Counted from the first letter of the stretch, positions 49,009-61,808 are shown. The stretch is 64,000 nt of DNA from Kangiella marina (GCF_039541235.1 NZ_BAABFV010000001.1:1612001-1676000), one strand, 5' to 3'. Notes: generated by a model from the letters alone, not told the origin. Translations and numbers: made by a program.

Positions 49009-51129
49009 GTGGATTATACAAAAAAATCTTTTCAATACGGTGGCCGTGAAGTCACTATCGAAACTGGTCGCGTTGCTCGTCAGGCATCTGGTGCAGTAAT
49101 CGTTGACGTCGAAGGAACTACCGCGTTTGTATCGGTAGTCGGTAAGAAGGAAGCGAAAGAAGGACAGGGTTTCTTCCCGCTAACCGTAAACTACCAAGAG
49201 AAAACATACGCTGCGGGTAAAATCCCAGGCGGTTTCTTGAAGCGTGAAGGTCGTCCATCAGACGAAGAAACGCTAACGGCTCGTTTAATCGATCGCCCGT
49301 TGCGTCCGCTCTTCCCAGAAGGCTTTTTGAACGAAGTACAAGTTGTTATTACTATCGTTTCAATCAACCCAGAAGTTGATCCAGCAGTACCATCAATGAT
49401 CGGTGCATCTGCGGCATTAGCAATTTCTGGCATTCCATTCGCTGGCCCGATTGGTGCAGCGCGTGTTGGTTATATTGATGGTGAGTATGCATTAAACCCA
49501 TCGACGACTGATATGGAAAACTCAAAATTAGACTTGATGGTTGCCGGTACTGATAAAGCCGTATTGATGGTTGAGTCAGAAGCTGACGAACTACCTGAAA
49601 ACGTCATGCTTGGTGCTGTTATGTTCGGTCACCAAGAATTACAGGTCGCGATTCAAGCGATTAAAGAATTACAAGCCGAAGCGGGTAAGCCTGCTTGGGA
49701 TTGGACTGCTCCAGAGAAAAACACTGCTCTATATGATGCAGTAAAAGAGAAAATGCACGGTGCTATCGTCGAAGCGTATCAAATCGCGGACAAAGCGGAA
49801 CGTTATGACAAAATTAACGAGCTTTCTGCTGAAGCTGTCGAAGCATTAGCGGGTGAAGAAGAAGGTCAGCCTGCTGCTGAAGACGTTAAAGAAGTTTTCC
49901 ACGACATCGAAAAAGAAGTGGTTCGTACTCGAATCGTATCTGGTGAACCACGTATTGATGGCCGTGAACCTGACATGGTTCGTGCGTTGGATATTCGCAC
50001 AGGCGTTCTTCCGCGTACTCACGGTTCTGCAATCTTTACTCGCGGTGAAACTCAGGCCTTAGTTGTTGCAACGTTAGGTACTGAGCGTGATGCACAGATT
50101 AAAGACAGCATTATGGGCGACGCAAAAGATCACTTCATGATGCACTATAACTTCCCTCCATACTGTGTGGGCGAAACGGGCTTCATGGGCTCACCAAAGC
50201 GTCGTGAAATCGGTCATGGCCGTTTAGCGAAGCGTGGTGTTCTTGCGATGGTTCCTACTATTGCTGAATTCCCATACACATTGCGGGTAGTGTCTGAGAT
50301 CACTGAATCAAACGGCTCTAGCTCAATGGCGTCTGTCTGTGGTACTTCATTAGCGTTAATGGATGCTGGTGTACCAATGAAAGCGCCAGTTGCGGGTATC
50401 GCGATGGGCTTGGTTAAAGAAGGCGACAACTTTGTTGTTCTTTCTGACATCTTAGGCGATGAAGATCACTTAGGTGATATGGACTTTAAAGTAGCGGGTA
50501 CTTCTGACGGTATTACTGCACTTCAAATGGACATTAAGATTGATGGCATTACTCAAGAAATTATGGAAAAAGCACTTCACCAAGCACAAGGTGGCCGCTT
50601 ACATATCTTGAACGTCATGAACCAAGCAATTGATAAGCCGCGTGAAGATATTTCTGAGCATGCTCCACGTATCACTGCGATCAAGATCCCAGTCGATAAA
50701 ATTTCAGAAGTTATTGGTAAAGGTGGTTCTACTATCCGCGCCTTGACTGAAGAAACTGGCGCTACGATTGAAATCGAAGACGACGGTACGGTAAAGGTTG
50801 CGTCAAGCGACTCAGAAGGTGCAGCAGAAGCTGTGCGTCGTATCGAAATGATTACTATGGAAATCACTGCGGGTATGGAGTTTGAAGGTAAGGTTGTTCG
50901 TTTAGCGGACTTCGGTGCATTCGTTCAAATTACTCCTGGAAAAGATGGTCTTGTTCACATTTCACAAATCGCTCATGAGCGCGTGAATAAGGTAACTGAC
51001 TACTTGAAAGAAGGTGATATTGTTAAAGTTAAAGTACTAGAAGTTGACCGCCAAGGTCGTATTCGTCTTAGTATGAAAGCTTTGATTGACCCACCAGCGC
51101 AAGAAGAAGCGCCAGCTGGTCAAGAGTAA
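49009..51129 (+). CDS. pnp: Polynucleotide phosphorylase
   Basis: A 706-residue trimeric 3'-5' exoribonuclease of the RNA degradosome. Two RNase PH-like domains (about 10-230 and 310-550) carry [21 protein letters not shown] and [19 protein letters not shown] domain has [26 protein letters not shown], and a C-terminal S1 domain has [15 protein letters not shown]. It starts with GTG, with AGGAAA before it. GTG starts are seen in other pnp genes and may help control. Confidence 0.98.
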   Translation: MDYTKKSFQYGGREVTIETGRVARQASGAVIVDVEGTTAFVSVVGKKEAKEGQGFFPLTVNYQEKTYAAGKIPGGFLKREGRPSDEETLTARLIDRPLRPLFPEGFLNEVQVVITIVSINPEVDPAVPSMIGASAALAISGIPFAGPIGAARVGYIDGEYALNPSTTDMENSKLDLMVAGTDKAVLMVESEADELPENVMLGAVMFGHQELQVAIQAIKELQAEAGKPAWDWTAPEKNTALYDAVKEKMHGAIVEAYQIADKAERYDKINELSAEAVEALAGEEEGQPAAEDVKEVFHDIEKEVVRTRIVSGEPRIDGREPDMVRALDIRTGVLPRTHGSAIFTRGETQALVVATLGTERDAQIKDSIMGDAKDHFMMHYNFPPYCVGETGFMGSPKRREIGHGRLAKRGVLAMVPTIAEFPYTLRVVSEITESNGSSSMASVCGTSLALMDAGVPMKAPVAGIAMGLVKEGDNFVVLSDILGDEDHLGDMDFKVAGTSDGITALQMDIKIDGITQEIMEKALHQAQGGRLHILNVMNQAIDKPREDISEHAPRITAIKIPVDKISEVIGKGGSTIRALTEETGATIEIEDDGTVKVASSDSEGAAEAVRRIEMITMEITAGMEFEGKVVRLADFGAFVQITPGKDGLVHISQIAHERVNKVTDYLKEGDIVKVKVLEVDRQGRIRLSMKALIDPPAQEEAPAGQE

Positions 51130-51150
51130 TTCGTTACTCGTTAAGTTGTG

Positions 51151-51176
51151 AAAAGGGAGCTTCGGCTCCCTTTTTT
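51151..51176 (+). terminator. Rho-independent terminator of pnp
   Basis: AAAAGGGAGC-TTCG-GCTCCCTTTTTT is a strong stem with a UUCG loop and ends the translation gene block. Confidence 0.95.
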
Positions 51177-51203
51177 GTTAAATGTGTAAAGGACTTAAAC
51201 CTG

Positions 51204-51893
51204 TTATTGCTTGTTATATTGTGATGAGAATTTTAAAAATAGAATCACCACAAGCGGTAATAGTAGTGGGATAATGAGGTTGATAAATAGAGCGGACCAA
51301 CCATCAATACTTTCAGTGGTAAGAGCAGGGTTAGTGAGTAATAGCTGTTCACCAACGGGGCCCTTAGAAAAAACTAAAATGTTAAAGATATTCCAGCCGA
51401 GATGGAGCCCAATCGGTAATATAATCGATCGAGTCTTTAAAAACGCGTAACTGAACATAAACCCTGGTATCGCCGTCAGGATAAACACATAACCCATGGC
51501 GACAGGGTTGCCGATAACTTCATAGGTGAACCAGTGATATACCCCGAATGCCACAGCAGAGACAATACAGGCTGCTTTAGGTCCCAGATAGTGAATTGCC
51601 TTATATAGAAGATATCCCCTGAATAATAACTCTTCGTAAAGAACTGAATTGAGAATCCAGCGAAGAGAGTCTAAGGCGGTGTTAAAGGAGTATTGGGGGT
51701 TAAGTTCCCAACTGAAATTTCCAGCTAAAGCTAACAACCCATTCTGAGCAAAACAAAATAATGCGGCAAGAATCAGACCGACGATAAACTCAATACTTCG
51801 TTGTGTTGGTTTATTTAGACCAATTTCATTAAGTCCTTTATGTTCAAGTCGTAACAGTAACCAAGTGATAGCGAGTAAAATTATTCCAATCAT
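51204..51893 (-). CDS. CPBP-family intramembrane protease
   Basis: A 229-residue membrane protein with about six or seven helices. The catalytic signature EELLFRGYLLYKAI (EExxxR) is present, followed by FGVYHW (the second motif His) and HLGWNIFNIL (the third). It belongs to the CAAX/bacteriocin-processing type II glutamic endopeptidases. No bacteriocin gene lies nearby, so it may handle a housekeeping substrate. Confidence 0.88.
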   Translation of the reverse strand: MIGIILLAITWLLLRLEHKGLNEIGLNKPTQRSIEFIVGLILAALFCFAQNGLLALAGNFSWELNPQYSFNTALDSLRWILNSVLYEELLFRGYLLYKAIHYLGPKAACIVSAVAFGVYHWFTYEVIGNPVAMGYVFILTAIPGFMFSYAFLKTRSIILPIGLHLGWNIFNILVFSKGPVGEQLLLTNPALTTESIDGWSALFINLIIPLLLPLVVILFLKFSSQYNKQ

Positions 51894-51978
51894 AGCTGTG
51901 TGAAGTTCCTTTTGTTTGATGTTTTATATCACAACTGTGTATCCCTTGGAAAAGACTATCGTACTCCCTGAAGAGAAC

Positions 51979-52007
51979 TTGTGTTGTTAACTGAATCAAC
52001 ATATAAA
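51979..52007 (+). promoter_or_regulatory. Likely promoter of the 52039 gene
   Basis: TTGTGT, a 17-base spacer and TATAAA (52002-52007) lie 31 bases before the ATG. Confidence 0.45.
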
Positions 52008-52038
52008 GGGGGTACTAACTCACACAGGGAATACGATT

Positions 52039-52542
52039 ATGCGTTATCTGATTGTTTTGATGTTACTAACGACAGGCCTACAAGCAAGTGAAATGGATAA
52101 GCAACCACCGTGTTCAGCTACTGAATACCGTCAATTTGATTTTTGGATTGGAGAGTGGGAAGTCTTTAGCCCAAAAGGGCAAAAGGTGGGTGAGAATACC
52201 ATTGAGAAGATTTTAGGTGGTTGTAGCTTACAAGAGAGTTGGCGTGGGGCTAGTGGAAACATAGGACACAGTTATAATATTTATGATCAGACTAAGAGTC
52301 AGTGGCATCAAACTTGGGTCGATAACGGCGGGACTTTGCTAAAACTTAATGGTGGCATGGAAGGGGATTCGATGGTGATGTCTGGAGTGACGCAAGGAAA
52401 AAGTGGTGCCGTCATGAATAAAATTAGCTGGACTCCTGAAGAGGGGAATGTCAGGCAGGTATGGCAAGTATCGACCGATGAGGGCAAAACGTGGCAAACG
52501 GTTTTTGATGGGTTATATAAGAAAAAAGCGGGGGAGTCATAA
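52039..52542 (+). CDS. Exported DUF1579-like protein
   Basis: A 167-residue protein with a short signal peptide (MRYLIVLMLLTTGLQA). The core FDFWIGEWEVFSPKGQKVGENTIEKILGGCSLQE is typical of a small beta-barrel family of unknown function annotated as DUF1579 or similar. It overlaps the next start by one base (TAATG), so both genes form an operon. The function is unknown. Confidence 0.75.
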   Translation: MRYLIVLMLLTTGLQASEMDKQPPCSATEYRQFDFWIGEWEVFSPKGQKVGENTIEKILGGCSLQESWRGASGNIGHSYNIYDQTKSQWHQTWVDNGGTLLKLNGGMEGDSMVMSGVTQGKSGAVMNKISWTPEEGNVRQVWQVSTDEGKTWQTVFDGLYKKKAGES

Positions 52543-52934
52543 TGGGGAAGCAAATATTAGCGGTGATTGTGGGTGTGATTGTTGGGGGCTTAACCATTTA
52601 TGGTATTGAGTCAATCAATATGATGCGTTTTCCATGGCCTGAAAATTTAAGCATGGACGATAAAAGTGCTTTCGAAGAATACGTTTCGTCGTTGCCAGTT
52701 GATGCGTTTATAACCGTTATTATTGCTCACCTGGTTGGTTCATTTATTGCAGGTTTTGTGTGCAGCAAAATAACCCCAGCTAGGAAATTATTACTTGGTA
52801 CCTTTTGTGGCGTTTTCTTTCTTGCTGGCGGCATTATGAACCTCGTGATGATTCCGCACCCGCTATGGTTCATGGTTGTTGATCTTCTTGTCTTTGTACC
52901 ATTTGCTTGGTTAGGCGCAAAGCTAGCAAAATAG
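52542..52934 (+). CDS. Small membrane protein, unknown function
   Basis: A 130-residue protein with four hydrophobic segments (about 4-22, 50-72, 80-100, 104-125). A polar loop PWPENLSMDDKSAFEEYVSSLP after the first helix is probably periplasmic. It overlaps the preceding exported protein by one base and is co-translated. No known family is recognised with certainty. Confidence 0.75.
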   Translation: MGKQILAVIVGVIVGGLTIYGIESINMMRFPWPENLSMDDKSAFEEYVSSLPVDAFITVIIAHLVGSFIAGFVCSKITPARKLLLGTFCGVFFLAGGIMNLVMIPHPLWFMVVDLLVFVPFAWLGAKLAK

Positions 52935-52952
52935 ACATTTGACTATAGTGTT

Positions 52953-54038
52953 TCAAGTAGGGTTATGAACATTTTGGCTGGAAGAGTTCTGTTCAGCCAT
53001 AATAGATTCGGCAAGTTGCTCATCGCCATCTTCTTTGTCTACACCAGATTGATGGGGGGCTTTTTGCGGTTCAAGGCTGAGTTGAGTGTAAAGAGCAAAA
53101 TGGTCTGAACCATAAGATGGCAACCGCGTAATGTTATCAAGCGTAAAGTGTTCACTATGGAACAAGTGATCAAGCGGCCAGCGCATACACCAAACTTTAG
53201 CATGGAAGGTATTGAACATGCCGCGGCCAATTCTAGGATCAAGTAAGCGACTGATTTTGCGGAATAATCGTGTGGTTCGAGACCAAGCTACGTCATTCAT
53301 ATCGCCTGTGACAATAATCGGCTGCTCATAACTACGGGTCTCCTCTATATTTTTTGCCACCATCACCAGTTCAGCATCTCTTTCCGTTGACTCTTCATTT
53401 TCCGTTGGGCTTGGTGGTGCTGGATGGAGGAAGTGAACGCGAACCGTGTCGCCGTTTTCAAGCACTGCTTTAGCGTGCATTGATGGTATGTCATCTTCTA
53501 CTAGGAACTGTGTCATTGCATCTTCTAATGGTAGCCGAGAGTAAACATGCATCCCGTAGAGGTTATCCAGTGGGCACTTGATGGTGTGAGGATACTCATC
53601 TTCAAGTTTATCAAGATGAGACTGCCACCACTCATTGGTTTCCAAAGTCACTAAAATATCAGGGCTGTATTCACGAACAAGCCGTATTAACTCGCGTGCA
53701 TTACGGTTAGTCATTAGAACGTTTGCCGTAACAATACTAATGGTCGAGTGCTGATTCTTGCTTGAAGGCTTAACTTCTGGCTTTGACAGCCTAGTATAGG
53801 GGTAAATCCACCACGATTGGTAAGTAAAGCAGGCCAGTGTGCAGAACAGAAGTAACCAGCTACTGGTAGCGCTAAAATCGAGAAAAATGAGCTCAAGAAA
53901 AAGCAGTGCCAAACTGAATATCGCCAACTGTAGACGCGGAAAGTCAAAGGCGCGGATCCACCACTTTGAATTGTAGGATAGTGGAACGATGGTGAATAAC
54001 ACCATAATCGAAACGCAGATGCTCAAAATAACGAACAT
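52953..54038 (-). CDS. Membrane-anchored endonuclease/exonuclease/phosphatase-family protein
   Basis: A 361-residue protein with two or three N-terminal membrane helices (about 1-80) and a catalytic EEP domain from about 95. Family motifs include IVTANVLMTNRNARELIRLV, the metal-binding Glu in VTLETNEWW, VTGDMNDVAWS and the final GSDHFALY. The helices place the catalytic part outside or at the membrane. The substrate could be a phosphoester of lipid or nucleic acid and cannot be told from sequence. Confidence 0.87.
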   Translation of the reverse strand: MFVILSICVSIMVLFTIVPLSYNSKWWIRAFDFPRLQLAIFSLALLFLELIFLDFSATSSWLLLFCTLACFTYQSWWIYPYTRLSKPEVKPSSKNQHSTISIVTANVLMTNRNARELIRLVREYSPDILVTLETNEWWQSHLDKLEDEYPHTIKCPLDNLYGMHVYSRLPLEDAMTQFLVEDDIPSMHAKAVLENGDTVRVHFLHPAPPSPTENEESTERDAELVMVAKNIEETRSYEQPIIVTGDMNDVAWSRTTRLFRKISRLLDPRIGRGMFNTFHAKVWCMRWPLDHLFHSEHFTLDNITRLPSYGSDHFALYTQLSLEPQKAPHQSGVDKEDGDEQLAESIMAEQNSSSQNVHNPT

Positions 54039-54132
54039 GGTCTTGAGGAAGCCTTTTATAAGTAATCATTATTATGACTATGCTAAGGTATTCAGCTCAA
54101 ATTTTCTGTAAAAAGTTATCAAAAAATTAGAA

Positions 54133-54158
54133 TAAAAAAAGCGCACGTCCTTGTGCGC
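54133..54158 (-). terminator. Rho-independent terminator of the M28 gene
   Basis: Read on the minus strand, GCGCAC-AAGGAC-GTGCGC is followed by seven T residues. It lies 33 bases after the M28 stop. Confidence 0.9.
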
Positions 54159-54190
54159 AACTACTGTGGAGCTTTGTGGAGTACTACTTT

Positions 54191-56119
54191 TTATTGTGGC
54201 GTTGCGGTTACAGAAAGAGTGACCCCAGACGCTGCATTGTAGCCTCTTAATCCGATGTGCCAGGTGCTAGACTGCGGCGCACTGATGGTGCAGGTTTCTT
54301 CGTTGCCCCATTTGTAAGGACGACAGTCGTAGCTAGACGTGGTTGGCTGAGAGCCGTGGCGAACATACAAGTCAGCGTCACCAGAGCCACCCGTGATAGT
54401 CACGGTCAACGAACTGTAATCGCCGTTTAAGTCTTGGCTATAACGTGCCCATGCACCTTGAGCAACGGAAATATTGCTATAGGTTTCATCGATAGGTGGC
54501 GTACCTGGGTCGGGTTCAGGTGCAGTCTCGTCGTCATAGCTACCGACTAGGGTTAGCCCAGAGAAGCTTGAGTAGGCTTTAACGCGCACATAGTAAGTGC
54601 CTTCACCACTGCCTGAGCAGCTTTCATTGTTACCATTTTTATACGGACGGCAGTCGTAGGTCGAGTCCGTTGGAGCCGCGCCTTTACGAACGTATAAGTC
54701 TGCGTCACCGGTTCCGCCGCTGATGTCGAAGCTGATGTCGCTTGCGCCCGCTGGAACTTCCATGGTGTACATAATGTCGTTGCCCTGAGAGGCTGATAGG
54801 CCTGTTTCAGCAACACCATTCTCTAGTGCGTTGTCACCTGGAGGGTCCGGATCAGGATCAGGGTTTGGGCCAGTGCCACCTTTTGCTAACTCAGCTAAAT
54901 AAGTCACGGATAGTTTAGCGAAGTTCACGGAGTGACTGGCATCGAAATGATCATCCCGTGAGGTGTGAATATCACCATTGTGCTGCCCCATGTAGGCTTC
55001 GAATGGCATCGAGGCTGCGTAGCCTTGATTATGCCACGAAGCATGATCTGAGCAGCCGTAACCACATTGATCGTAATCGTAGTCGATACTCGGCAGGTAA
55101 GTATCAATCAGATCTGCCATAAACTGATTTTGACCTGAGTTGGTGTAGTCAGTCATGAACACAATATCTTTGTTACTTCCTCTGTAACCAGACATATCAA
55201 ATTGAACCACGCCAATCACGTTGGCGTTATTACTTTTGTGCTGGCTAGCAATCTCGTTCGAGCCGCGCAGACCAACTTCTTCAGCAGCATAGCCAATCAG
55301 TTTAATGGTACGCTCGGGTTTGAAACCAGTCTCAACAATGGCGCGCAATGATTCGGTCGCCACAGCGATACCGGAAGCATTGTCGTCTGAGCCGGGAGCT
55401 CGTCCTGACGTATTTGAACTATTTATGGAGTCTAAATGGCCGCCAACGATAACAATTTCATCAGGGGTGGTTGTGCCTGTGATCGTTGCGATAACCGATG
55501 GTTGGCTCCAGTTGCTATGATTGTATTGCTGCACGTCAATATCATTACGCCCATTGGCAATTGACTGCCATTCGTCCTTAATCCAGTTAGCAGCATCAAC
55601 ACCAGTGCTGCTGGTGTAATAACGATTATTGTAATTACTTAAGGTATTAACAGTTGAGGTCAAATTACTGCTAGAGATTTGGCCTAGCAAAGCATTAACT
55701 GCGTCAGGGTTATCGATGGTGTAATTGACCGCTGCAAACTCTTGAGTTTGGTTAATGCTATGAGCATATTCTTGAGCCTCCTGCTGCGAGCTGTGGTAGA
55801 AAAAACCACCGCAACGTTTGTGCTCATCATGCATCATTTTGCTGAGCTCAATAATTTTTGACTCAGGAATCTGCGCAATAGCCACTTGGTCATTTTGCTT
55901 CTGCTCAATAACTCCAGACAGCTTCATTGGAATCGTAGACTGATATTTAGCTTGGATCGTTTCTACGGCATCGCCGCCAAGCGTGATCCATACGTCTTGT
56001 TCACTTGTTGATTGTTCGGTTACTGGCGCTGATGGTTTCTCAGCGGCTGCACTTTGTGCGAGGACAAGTGATCCAGCAACCACTCCTGATAGCAGGAGAC
56101 CGGTTGATAGACATTTCAT
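54191..56119 (-). CDS. Secreted M28-family aminopeptidase with two PPC domains
   Basis: A 642-residue exported zinc aminopeptidase of the Vibrio leucine-aminopeptidase type. It has a signal peptide ending near SAAA, a propeptide to about 130, and a catalytic domain. The zinc and catalytic residues lie in VGGHLDSIN, GSDDNASG, YAAEEVGLRGS, QFDMSGY and CSDHASWH. Two PPC (pre-peptidase C-terminal) beta domains follow, at about 440-530 and 550-640. It lies just downstream of the M4 protease gene, and its PPC region is almost identical to that gene's. The pair would break proteins to amino acids outside the cell. Confidence 0.95.
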   Translation of the reverse strand: MKCLSTGLLLSGVVAGSLVLAQSAAAEKPSAPVTEQSTSEQDVWITLGGDAVETIQAKYQSTIPMKLSGVIEQKQNDQVAIAQIPESKIIELSKMMHDEHKRCGGFFYHSSQQEAQEYAHSINQTQEFAAVNYTIDNPDAVNALLGQISSSNLTSTVNTLSNYNNRYYTSSTGVDAANWIKDEWQSIANGRNDIDVQQYNHSNWSQPSVIATITGTTTPDEIVIVGGHLDSINSSNTSGRAPGSDDNASGIAVATESLRAIVETGFKPERTIKLIGYAAEEVGLRGSNEIASQHKSNNANVIGVVQFDMSGYRGSNKDIVFMTDYTNSGQNQFMADLIDTYLPSIDYDYDQCGYGCSDHASWHNQGYAASMPFEAYMGQHNGDIHTSRDDHFDASHSVNFAKLSVTYLAELAKGGTGPNPDPDPDPPGDNALENGVAETGLSASQGNDIMYTMEVPAGASDISFDISGGTGDADLYVRKGAAPTDSTYDCRPYKNGNNESCSGSGEGTYYVRVKAYSSFSGLTLVGSYDDETAPEPDPGTPPIDETYSNISVAQGAWARYSQDLNGDYSSLTVTITGGSGDADLYVRHGSQPTTSSYDCRPYKWGNEETCTISAPQSSTWHIGLRGYNAASGVTLSVTATPQ

Positions 56120-56149
56120 AATGTGTACCTACAAATTAGGAATTTAGGG

Positions 56150-56173
56150 AAGGAGGGACGATGGTCCCTCCTT
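56150..56173 (-). other. Intergenic hairpin between M4 and M28 genes
   Basis: AAGGAGGGAC and GTCCCTCCTT form a perfect 10-bp stem with a 4-base loop, 12 bases after the M4 stop. No T-run follows on the minus strand, so it is a weak terminator or a message-stabilising stem rather than a full stop. Confidence 0.6.
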
Positions 56174-56185
56174 TGGTTGGTAAGA

Positions 56186-58865
<2,680 letters not shown>

Positions 58866-59366
58866 CTAGTTTTGTGCAATGGCATTTTGCGTTAATTGCT
58901 CGCTAAAGCTGGAGTCTTCAGTTTGGTGGAAGCCAACCAGCAAGTTTGAGTTAAGTTCGTAGCGCACTGTATAGGTGATACTCTCACCATTGCTTAGTTC
59001 CAATTTTTGCGGGTCATTAAGCTGGTTGCCGACTTTATTAGAACTAATGTCATAATTAATCAAGGCACCAGGGTTCGGTAGCGGAATATGGTAATAACCT
59101 TCCACATCGTGACCGGTTTGGTTAGTAAAGGTTTGCGAGAGCGTTAAAACTGTCAACCCTTCAGAGCGTTGTTCAGTAATGCTGCTCGCGGTCGGCTGGA
59201 TTGAGCGTAGCTGGCTGTCTTGCCCCAATGCATTAACCACACCAAAAAGTTTAATATTTTCTAGCGGTTCTGTCGGTTGATCGGCTTTTAAGTTAGCGCT
59301 AAGTCCGAGAGCGGCCATAGCGATGATTGCAAAAGTGGCTTGTTTAAATTTTGTTGATACGTTCAT
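58866..59366 (-). CDS. Exported solitary VIT-like domain protein
   Basis: A 166-residue protein with a signal peptide ending near LKA-DQ. The remainder looks like a VIT domain: LTVLTLSQTFTNQTGHDVEGYYHIPLPNPGALINYDI, then GESITYTVRYE. VIT domains normally precede a VWA domain in one polypeptide. Here the protein ends without one. It may be a stand-alone module or the remnant of a longer protein. A terminator follows, and no VWA fragment is found downstream. Confidence 0.7.
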   Translation of the reverse strand: MNVSTKFKQATFAIIAMAALGLSANLKADQPTEPLENIKLFGVVNALGQDSQLRSIQPTASSITEQRSEGLTVLTLSQTFTNQTGHDVEGYYHIPLPNPGALINYDISSNKVGNQLNDPQKLELSNGESITYTVRYELNSNLLVGFHQTEDSSFSEQLTQNAIAQN

Positions 59367-59493
59367 GTGTTGCTCCTTAAATTGCTGTGGCTGTGTGCCG
59401 TTAGCTATTTCGTTGTTCGATAGTGTTATTAAACCGAACCTTTATGGAGCAGGTATGTGGACAAAGTGATGGAAACTTTATGGAATCGGGCAG

Positions 59494-59522
59494 AAAAATG
59501 GCGGCCCATAAAAGCCGCCATA
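59494..59522 (-). terminator. Rho-independent terminator of the YceI-like gene
   Basis: On the minus strand ATGGCGGC-TTTTATGG-GCCGCCAT is followed by TTTTT. It lies about 35 bases after the gene's stop. Confidence 0.88.
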
Positions 59523-59555
59523 TGCAGTAGGTTAGCTTAGTTAGCTATTCAGTCA

Positions 59556-60161
59556 TTACTTTTTAGGCGTCAATGAGATTGAAAAGGTCACTGGAACCTC
59601 ATCACTAATACTTTGTAAGCCAGCAATCTCTTGAAGCTTGTTAATGCCTTCGCTTATGCCTAACGCTTTAACGGACAGGGCAATGGGTTGCTTGGTGCTA
59701 ACGGTTAATCCTTGCTTGCTTGGCGTAACGTCAACCGTTGCCGTGAACTCGGTGATCTTACCCGCCATAGAAAGGGTTCCGTTGATGGTTTGAGTGGCTG
59801 CTTTCTTGGTCGTTAGTAATTCAGGATCGATATCGGCTTTAACGACTGCTGTTTGTTTCGCTGTGGAATTAAAGACATGCTTCTGCATTCGTTCATCGCG
59901 AATCTCGATATTGGTGTTAACACTATTAAGATCGATGGCAATGCGCGCTTCACCGTTCGCTTTGACTGTGCCCGATAATGATTCAAAACTGTGTGTTTCA
60001 GTAATGTCACCATTTTTGGTGCTACTGAAGTTGAGCTCTGATTGAGCAGACTCAATACTCCAGTCGGTGGTTTTTTGATTAGTGGACTCACTACTACAAG
60101 CGGCGAGCACCAGCGGTAGGGCTGCGACGGACAGTACTTTTAGCAATGTGATTCTGAACAT
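59556..60161 (-). CDS. YceI-like lipoprotein
   Basis: A 201-residue protein with a lipobox (VLAACSS, Cys22) and a YceI-type lipocalin-like domain (WSIESAQSELNFSSTKNGDITETHSFES, then NTNIEIRDERMQKHVF). YceI proteins bind isoprenoid-like lipids in the periplasm. The lipid anchor is less common in the family. TAGGAG precedes the ATG. Confidence 0.88.
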   Translation of the reverse strand: MFRITLLKVLSVAALPLVLAACSSESTNQKTTDWSIESAQSELNFSSTKNGDITETHSFESLSGTVKANGEARIAIDLNSVNTNIEIRDERMQKHVFNSTAKQTAVVKADIDPELLTTKKAATQTINGTLSMAGKITEFTATVDVTPSKQGLTVSTKQPIALSVKALGISEGINKLQEIAGLQSISDEVPVTFSISLTPKK

Positions 60162-60279
60162 TGTTAACTCCTATTAATTGATTGAGTCGAGTGTAACAAA
60201 TCTAACGTGAAAAAAAATCTGGTGTTTTGGCGAAAAAAGGATTAATTTTCGCTTTTTAAACTGCTTGGAATCGCTTTTG

Positions 60280-61680
60280 ATGAATGCTGTGGTTCTGGGG
60301 GTTACCCTCTTTGTAATTGCTCAGCTGATGGTTGGGCTTTGGGCGTCTCGCAAACCAAAAAGTGAGACAGACTTTTTACTGGCTGGGCGTCAGCTGAAAC
60401 CGAGTTTGGCGGTGTTTACCATTTTCGCCACCTGGTTTGGTGCCGAAACCTGTATTGGCGCGGCGTCCTCGATTTATGACAATGGCCTTTCCGGCGGCAC
60501 GGCTGATCCGTTCGGCTTTGCACTCTGCTTGTTTGTCATGGGCTTTGTTTTCGCCATGCCGTTGTGGAAGCGCAAGTTTGTGACCTTTGCTGATTTGTTC
60601 CGCCAACGTTACTCACCCAGCATTGAGAAGTTAGTGGTGCTTATATTAGTGCCTGCGTCAATGCTTTGGGCGGCTGCTCAAATTCGTGCGTTCGGCCAGG
60701 TGTTGTCGTCACTGACGGGCTTGCAGGTTGAGATGACCATCACTATCGCTGCGGCGGTGGTGATTATCTACACCATGCTTGGCGGCTTATTGGCGGTGGC
60801 GGTAACGGACGTTATTCAGGCCAGCTTTTTAATTTTAGGTTTGGTCTTACTGGGTATTTTTGTCTTTACCAGCGGCGATCCTAATGCCAGCTTGAGTTCC
60901 GTTGATGCGGCGCGCTTTAGTTTTGTTTCGGAAGACTCAACCTTGCTCCAGAAATTTGAAGCTTGGGCTATTCCGATCTTCGGCTCGGTTCTGACACAGG
61001 AGTTGATCACCCGTGTCTTGGCTTGTCGCAGCGCTGAAGAAGCGAGACGTTCGACCCTTCGAGGGGCAAGCCTTTACCTCGTGATTGGCCTGATACCCGT
61101 TTATCTGGGTTTAGTGGGGCTAAACTTAATGCCTAACTTGGCTGACTCAGAGCAATTATTGCCGCAGTTGGCGAAAGAGTACCTACCGACGTTCTTGTAC
61201 ATTTTATTTGCTGGGGCTTTGGTCTCAGCGATTTTATCGACTGTGGATTCCGTGTTGTTAGCGGCCAGCTCCTTGATTTCGCACAATATCGTAGTGCCTT
61301 TTAGAAAGAAGCAACAAACTGTGTCGGAGCGACAAAAGGTCTTGTTCGCGCGGGTAGGAATTGTCGTCTTGGGTTCTATCGCCTATTACTTAGCGTTACA
61401 TGCCAAAGGGGTTTATGACTTAGTTGTTACTGCATCTGCTTTCGGGAGTGCTGGTGTTTTTGTGGTTGGTACCTTCGGCCTATTTACGCGTTTCGGAGGC
61501 CAGTACACAGCGGCCATCACATTAATTACCGCAGCAACTATCTGGTTGCTGGGTGAGTTTGTGTTTGCATGGTCAACCCCTTTCTTTATCTCGTTGATCA
61601 CCGCCTTGGGCGTTTACCTTGTGGTCGGCTGGATTGAGGGGAGGTTTACTGGGCCATTAACAGCAGAAAAACCTTTGTAG
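60280..61680 (+). CDS. Sodium:solute symporter family protein
   Basis: A 466-residue inner-membrane transporter with about thirteen helices. Typical motifs are KSETDFLLAGRQLKPSLAVFTIFATWFGAETCIGAAS and YTMLGGLLAVAVTDVIQASFLILG, where the second is the SSS signature region. LFAGALVSAILSTVDSVLLAASSLISHNI carries the sodium-site Ser/Asp. A TTG at 60265 in frame is possible, but the ATG at 60280 is preferred. No clear Shine-Dalgarno is seen. The solute is unknown. Confidence 0.9.
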   Translation: MNAVVLGVTLFVIAQLMVGLWASRKPKSETDFLLAGRQLKPSLAVFTIFATWFGAETCIGAASSIYDNGLSGGTADPFGFALCLFVMGFVFAMPLWKRKFVTFADLFRQRYSPSIEKLVVLILVPASMLWAAAQIRAFGQVLSSLTGLQVEMTITIAAAVVIIYTMLGGLLAVAVTDVIQASFLILGLVLLGIFVFTSGDPNASLSSVDAARFSFVSEDSTLLQKFEAWAIPIFGSVLTQELITRVLACRSAEEARRSTLRGASLYLVIGLIPVYLGLVGLNLMPNLADSEQLLPQLAKEYLPTFLYILFAGALVSAILSTVDSVLLAASSLISHNIVVPFRKKQQTVSERQKVLFARVGIVVLGSIAYYLALHAKGVYDLVVTASAFGSAGVFVVGTFGLFTRFGGQYTAAITLITAATIWLLGEFVFAWSTPFFISLITALGVYLVVGWIEGRFTGPLTAEKPL

Positions 61681-61729
61681 GTCTGCTTAAAAAATAGCCA
61701 ATGAAGGCTGGCTTAGGGTAGGGTGCTGA

Positions 61730-61738
61730 TGGTATAAT
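61730..61738 (+). promoter_or_regulatory. Extended -10 promoter before miaB
   Basis: TGG-TATAAT (TGn followed by the consensus -10, hexamer at 61733-61738) lies 70 bases before miaB. The -35 region is weak, which fits an extended -10 promoter. Confidence 0.65.
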
Positions 61739-61808
61739 TCGCGCCCTTTTTTGAACAAATCGGCTAATTTTAGCTAAATTGTGAAGCGTCAGGAGCAAGT
61801 AAGGTCAC

